The position numbers were made by a program, and so were the translations under genes. A stretch of DNA of 9,353 bases, taken from NCBI RefSeq assembly GCF_946223165.1, contig NZ_CAMIBP010000055.1:1-9353 (forward strand), written 5' to 3'. Below, piece by piece: positions 5,916 through 9,353 of this stretch (position 1 is the first letter of the stretch; each line of letters begins with the position of its first letter). Source of the stretch: an uncultured Corynebacterium sp. GTDB lineage: Bacteria; Actinomycetota; Actinomycetes; Mycobacteriales; Mycobacteriaceae. The notes under the pieces are model-generated. The model saw only the letters and a list, made by a program, of their open reading frames with translations, was not told where the DNA came from and searched no databases.

Positions 5916-7721
5916 TTAGTGACCGCCGCCACTCCACGCAGCGAACAGTTGCGCGTATCTCCCGTCGGCGGCGACGAGTTCGGTGTGGGTGCCGTCCTCG
6001 ATGATGCGCCCGGCGTCCATGACCAGGATCCGGTCCGCGGCCGCCGCCTGGTCTAGGCGGTGCGCCACCACCAGTGCCGTGGTGTCTGCGGTGATCCGCG
6101 CGGCGGCGTCCTCCAGCGCGTTCGTGGCGTCGCTGCCGGCTTCCGCTGTGGCCTCGTCCAGGATGAGCACCTTCGGGCCCGACAGCGCCACGCGTGCGAG
6201 CGCGAGCTGCTGCTCCACCTCCGGGGGTATGTCCTCCGCGCCTGCGCCGACGGCGGTGTCCAGCCCCTTCGGGAACAGGCGCGCGAACTGGGTGCCTTCA
6301 GGGTCGAGCCCGACACTTGCCAGCGCCCGCAGCAGGTCCGCGTCGGTCGCATCCTGTGCGGCCATCGAGAGGTCCTCGCGCAGGGTGCCGGCGAACAGGT
6401 GGACGTCCTGGGTGAGCAGGGTGACGTTCTTGGCGGTCCACGTGTCGCTGACCTGCGAGGTTTCCACGGCCCCTACCCGGATGCTCCCAGCTGTGGGCTC
6501 CACCAGCCCCGCAATGAGCGCGGCGAGCGTGGACTTGCCGGCGCCCGAAGTGCCCACCAGCGCGGTGGTTGTTCCGGCCTCGAGCGTGACAGAGAGGTCT
6601 TCCAGCACGTTGGCGCCGCCCGGGTAGGCGAACGAGACGTGGTCCACCTCCACATCCACGAGTGCAGCAAGGTCCGCCGGCACGGCCGTGGCGTCGCGTC
6701 CGTCCGCGAGCTTGGCCAAGCTCACCGCGCGACCCACGGCGGTGGCAGCGCCCTGCAACTCGCCGACGAAGAACAGCGCGTTGAACACCATGACCTCTGC
6801 GCGGATGACCATGAACACCGCAGCGCTCGCCTGGCCCGGGGTGACAACTCCGGCCGACGCGAGCCACGCGCCGACGCCAAGCGTGAGCAGCACCCACGCG
6901 GCGAAAGCGACCTGGCCGATGCCTGTGAGCCGGATGAACCAGGGCACACGGTCCATCTCCGCCTCCACCGCGCCCCACGAGGTCCGCCGCATCCGTGCCA
7001 ACGCCCAGCGCTCCAAGTCGAAGGCGCGCAGCGTGGGCAGGCCCCGGACGGTATCCAGCAGCACCGCGTTGCGACGCGCCTCCGCCACGCTCACCGCGTT
7101 GGAGGCATCCGGGATGGCGCGGACCACCGCGCGGGCGAACGGGTACGTGCAGATGCAGATCAAAAGCAGGATCAAGGCGAAGCGGACGTCGATAAGCAAA
7201 AGCCCGATAAACGTGATCGGAAAGACGAACACGGTGGTGAGCACGCGCGAGCCGATGGCGGTGATGGTTTGGACGACGTCGTCGATGTCCTTGGTCATGC
7301 GTGTGATCACGTTGCCGGTGCCGAGCTCCATCACCCGCGGCACAGGTGCGCGCAGGATCGCGTCGAGGCAGCGACGGCGCAAGTCGATGGACGCGCGGGC
7401 GACCTTGAGGCCCACCACGTAGTTACCGAGGGCGCGCAGGAACATCTCGACGAGCATGCAGGCCAACGCCAGTCCAACAGTCCACACAAAGGCGCGGGTG
7501 CCGGTGCCCAGTAGCGGCACCTCGCCTCCGGTGAGCGGGTCGACGCTGCGCCCGAACAGGTTCGACTGCGTGGTGTACACGGCGACGATGAGCGCCTGGA
7601 TGAGCAGCAGACCCGCCCACCAGCGTCTGTCCAGCGCGTTGGGCAGCGCCGAGAGGTACGCGAAGGTCTCCTTCACACTTGCGGGTGCGACCGCGTCTGT
7701 GCGTGCGTAATCGGGCGCCAT
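5916..7721 (-). CDS. ABC exporter half 2: permease-ATPase fusion with lost signature motif
   Basis: This 601-residue half-transporter has a six-helix membrane domain (helices near 33-52, 77-99, 158-178, 180-198, 265-290 and 300-321) followed by an ATPase domain from about 355. The ATP-binding side is complete: A-loop Tyr366, Walker A GTSGAGKST (390-398, Lys396), Q-loop Gln438, Walker B VLILDE with catalytic Glu523, and switch His554. The LSGGQ signature, however, is replaced by IPPEV (about 498-502, before EQQLALAR), and the D-loop SALD is replaced by EAGSD. It therefore needs a partner that supplies the signature, and the gene immediately upstream does so. ATG 7721 follows the partner's TAG directly, with GGAGG 8 bases upstream. 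The family includes drug, lipid, peptide and thiol exporters. The substrate cannot be read from the sequence. Confidence 0.93.
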   Translation of the reverse strand: MAPDYARTDAVAPASVKETFAYLSALPNALDRRWWAGLLLIQALIVAVYTTQSNLFGRSVDPLTGGEVPLLGTGTRAFVWTVGLALACMLVEMFLRALGNYVVGLKVARASIDLRRRCLDAILRAPVPRVMELGTGNVITRMTKDIDDVVQTITAIGSRVLTTVFVFPITFIGLLLIDVRFALILLLICICTYPFARAVVRAIPDASNAVSVAEARRNAVLLDTVRGLPTLRAFDLERWALARMRRTSWGAVEAEMDRVPWFIRLTGIGQVAFAAWVLLTLGVGAWLASAGVVTPGQASAAVFMVIRAEVMVFNALFFVGELQGAATAVGRAVSLAKLADGRDATAVPADLAALVDVEVDHVSFAYPGGANVLEDLSVTLEAGTTTALVGTSGAGKSTLAALIAGLVEPTAGSIRVGAVETSQVSDTWTAKNVTLLTQDVHLFAGTLREDLSMAAQDATDADLLRALASVGLDPEGTQFARLFPKGLDTAVGAGAEDIPPEVEQQLALARVALSGPKVLILDEATAEAGSDATNALEDAAARITADTTALVVAHRLDQAAAADRILVMDAGRIIEDGTHTELVAADGRYAQLFAAWSGGGH

Positions 7722-9284
7722 CTACGCCACCTCCAATTCGGTTCCAGCGTGCTGCCACGCGGCGTTTCCGGTGATGACCACGGTGGTTTTGTCTGCTCTG
7801 AGCGCGGCAACGGCTGCCACGACGTCCGCCTGTGTCACGGAATCGAGCCCCGTGGTCGGGTCGTCCAGGATGAGCACCTCCGGGTCGGCGGCGAGCGCCC
7901 TAGCAAGCGCGACGCGCTGGCGCTGCCCGCCGGAAAGGTTCAGGCCGGCCTCCCCCAGCGGCGCGTCCGGCAACTCGCCTGCTTCGTTGATACCGCCGAG
8001 CCTGCGGAGGATGTCTTGGCAGTGGGCGGCGGCGAGCGCCTGCTTGACGACGTCCTCCGGCACATCCCCGCGCGGGTTCACGTTGTCTGCGATGGTGCCC
8101 TCAAACACGTTGACGGTGTGCGGCGGGAACAGCACGTCTGCGCGCTGCGCCCACGCGGCGGCGGTGGCGTAGGAACGCTCCGCCGGCTCGAGAATCCACA
8201 GCCCCGCGCCTGGGACCGGGGTGTCTGTCGGCTCAGGCCCCGCCGCGTCATCGCCCGCGTGGTGCAGCTGCTCGATGCGCTGGCCACTCGCGACGGCCCT
8301 GCCCCACCCGCTGGCCAGGTCGCCGAACGCTAAGCCCGCCATGGTCAACGCAGGCTGCACCAACAGTGCCACGGATGTCAGCTGCCCCGGGGTGATCTCC
8401 CCGCGCAGCGTCATCCACGCGCTCAAGCCCACGATGCCAAGGTTGCACAGCCACGCCACGCAAAACCTGGCGAAACCGAGCCACACCTCCACACGCAGGT
8501 GCGTGAGCATCAAGCGCTTCGCCTTCGCCGTTTCGGCGTGAAAACGTGTTGCCACGGTTGCACCCGCGCCTAGGCCTTTGACGGTGCGAATGCCTTGCGA
8601 CGCATCCGTGGCCAAGCCAGCGACATCCGCCTCCGCGGCGCGACGCTTCAACGACACCCGCGTCACCGGCCCCGCGGTCCACGCGGCGAACAGAGCGATG
8701 ATCAGCGCGCTGGCCGGGATGGCCAGTGAGATCCACGGGGAGACCGACCACATCGCCACCATCGCGCAGACCGCGTAGCCGATGGCCATGAGCGGAAACG
8801 ACAGCAGCTCGCGGTAGCGGCCGACGGTGTTCGCGTCCGCGTCGATGGTGTTGAGTACGGTGCCGGGGCTCATCGCTCCCGCCCCGCGGCGCAGCACGCC
8901 CGAGGACAGGTGCTGCTGCGCGTTGTGGGTCACGCGGCGCACCGAGGCTGTGGCCAGGCCGTCGCCGGTGGCCTCGCCGATGAACTGGATGATGAAGATG
9001 CCGACCAATACTGCGAAGAGCCACCATGCGTTGAACTTTTCTTCCCCCACCAGGCCGTCCACGATCATGCCCACCACCACCGGCACAAACGCGGAGATGC
9101 CGGAGCCGATGAGGTAGCTCAGAATGTGCAGCACTAGCACGCCCGGGTATGCGCCTACCATGTCCCTGACCACACGGTTCCCGCTGCTCCAGCGTGCTGG
9201 GTGGAGCCGCGCCGGATCGTCCGCTGGCGGCGCGGGCGGGACGAACCAGCTGTACGTCTTCATTCTGCGCGGCGGTGGCATCAT
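7722..9284 (-). CDS. ABC exporter half 1: permease fused to an ATPase domain lacking the P-loop
   Basis: This 520-residue half-transporter is about 60-80 residues shorter than usual. The membrane domain is intact (helices near 45-72, 85-105, 161-182, 184-205, 265-290 and 300-322), with typical coupling stretches such as the segment around 222-240 (GLATDASQGIRTVKGLG). The ATPase domain is degenerate. No Walker A exists between RIEQL (336-340) and the Q-loop region, where FPPHTVNVFEG (386-396) lacks the Gln. Walker B reads LILDDP with Asp475 in place of the catalytic Glu, and the switch region VVITGNAAWQH lacks the His at its usual place. In contrast, NLSGGQRQRVALARAL (449-464) and D-loop GLDS (479-482) are perfect. 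The missing part cannot be restored by a frameshift because too few bases lie between the flanks. It is likely the non-catalytic partner of the gene that follows without a gap. The start is ATG 9284; ATGs at 9281 and 9263 are alternatives. Confidence 0.92.
   Translation of the reverse strand: MMPPPRRMKTYSWFVPPAPPADDPARLHPARWSSGNRVVRDMVGAYPGVLVLHILSYLIGSGISAFVPVVVGMIVDGLVGEEKFNAWWLFAVLVGIFIIQFIGEATGDGLATASVRRVTHNAQQHLSSGVLRRGAGAMSPGTVLNTIDADANTVGRYRELLSFPLMAIGYAVCAMVAMWSVSPWISLAIPASALIIALFAAWTAGPVTRVSLKRRAAEADVAGLATDASQGIRTVKGLGAGATVATRFHAETAKAKRLMLTHLRVEVWLGFARFCVAWLCNLGIVGLSAWMTLRGEITPGQLTSVALLVQPALTMAGLAFGDLASGWGRAVASGQRIEQLHHAGDDAAGPEPTDTPVPGAGLWILEPAERSYATAAAWAQRADVLFPPHTVNVFEGTIADNVNPRGDVPEDVVKQALAAAHCQDILRRLGGINEAGELPDAPLGEAGLNLSGGQRQRVALARALAADPEVLILDDPTTGLDSVTQADVVAAVAALRADKTTVVITGNAAWQHAGTELEVA
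7730..7734 (-). promoter_or_regulatory. Ribosome binding site of exporter half 2, inside the end of half 1
   Basis: On the minus strand GGAGG lies within the last codons of half 1 and 8 bases before ATG 7721. The stop of half 1 and the start of half 2 are directly adjacent (TAGATG), so the same ribosomes can reinitiate. This arrangement favours equal amounts of the two halves. Confidence 0.75.
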
Positions 9285-9291
9285 TCTGGAA

Positions 9292-9297
9292 AATCTA
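9292..9297 (-). promoter_or_regulatory. Putative -10 box of the ABC exporter operon
   Basis: On the minus strand TAGATT fits TANNNT and lies 7 bases before ATG 9284. No ribosome site is seen before this ATG, so a leaderless transcript starting at or near the A of ATG is plausible. No clear -35 hexamer is visible. Confidence 0.4.
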
Positions 9298-9310
9298 GCC
9301 TTTAAATGGA

Positions 9311-9316
9311 TATAAT
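9311..9316 (+). promoter_or_regulatory. Perfect TATAAT -10 box of the rightward gene at the window end
   Basis: TATAAT matches the sigma-70-type consensus exactly and lies 7 bases before ATG 9324, the spacing expected for a leaderless mRNA. It sits in a distinctly AT-rich island between two divergent starts. A good -35 element is absent, which is common in this group. Confidence 0.55.
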
Positions 9317-9323
9317 TAGACCC

Positions 9324-9353
9324 ATGTTGATTTCAGGTACCGCTTTCTTGCGG
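9324..9353 (+). CDS. Start of a rightward gene, cut by the window end
   Basis: Ten codons (MLISGTAFLR) are open from ATG 9324 to the window end. The support is the perfect TATAAT box 7 bases upstream and the divergent arrangement with the ABC exporter operon. The sequence is too short to recognise a family or even to prove that the reading frame continues. A divergent regulator would be a common arrangement here, but nothing visible shows that it is one. Confidence 0.45.
   Translation, partial: MLISGTAFLR

Noticed and set aside
6060..7514. Long open frame of 484 codons on the plus strand, antisense to exporter half 2
   Set aside because: It is a shadow of high-GC coding DNA. The product is rich in Arg, His and Gly without domain motifs, and the minus-strand frame carries Walker A, Walker B and the membrane helices.
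8085..8264. A frameshift hiding the missing Walker A of exporter half 1
   Set aside because: The other frames encode no GxxGxGKS/T. The stretch is also too short to contain the usual P-loop segment, and both flanks are in the same frame, so a deletion fits better.

Overview
The window is high-GC and gene-dense, with short or absent intergenic gaps. Its gene content and order point to an actinomycete of the Corynebacterium type. The mycothiol ligase mshC restricts it to mycothiol-making Actinobacteria. The series uppP, lipoprotein, pyrD and PEBP-family protein mirrors, as I recall it, the Mycobacterium tuberculosis block uppP-lppL-pyrD-Rv2140c with mshC close by. The genus is an inference from gene content and leaderless-style starts, not from a marker gene.

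Layout. Positions 23-2795 hold a leftward (minus) operon, uppP -> mshC -> small acidic protein of unknown function -> HAD-family phosphatase. The HAD gene breaks off after 89 codons in an AT-rich stretch at the window edge. A gap of about 58 bp separates this operon from a rightward pair, a secreted lipoprotein (2854-3906) and pyrD (3918-4997). pyrD converges with a second leftward operon, and the two stop codons overlap within the bases CTAA. That operon reads, in transcription order, ABC exporter half 1 (9284-7722), ABC exporter half 2 (7721-5916), PEBP-family protein (5894-5361) and a four-helix membrane protein (5350-4994). At the far right a 39-bp divergent promoter region leads into the first ten codons of another rightward gene, which has a perfect TATAAT box at leaderless spacing.

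How the genes work together. uppP recycles the undecaprenyl carrier for envelope synthesis, mshC makes the thiol redox buffer and pyrD makes pyrimidines. These are housekeeping genes held together by old synteny rather than one pathway. The two ABC half-transporters almost certainly form one heterodimeric exporter.

The most notable point is how the two nucleotide-binding domains have decayed in complementary ways. Half 1 has lost the whole P-loop segment, the Q-loop Gln, the catalytic Glu and the switch His, but keeps a perfect LSGGQ signature. Half 2 keeps Walker A, Q-loop, Walker B Glu and His, but has lost the signature and D-loop. Only one complete composite ATP site can be assembled. No intergenic stretch exceeds 300 bases. 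I saw no tRNA, rRNA, CRISPR array, insertion sequence or long repeat.
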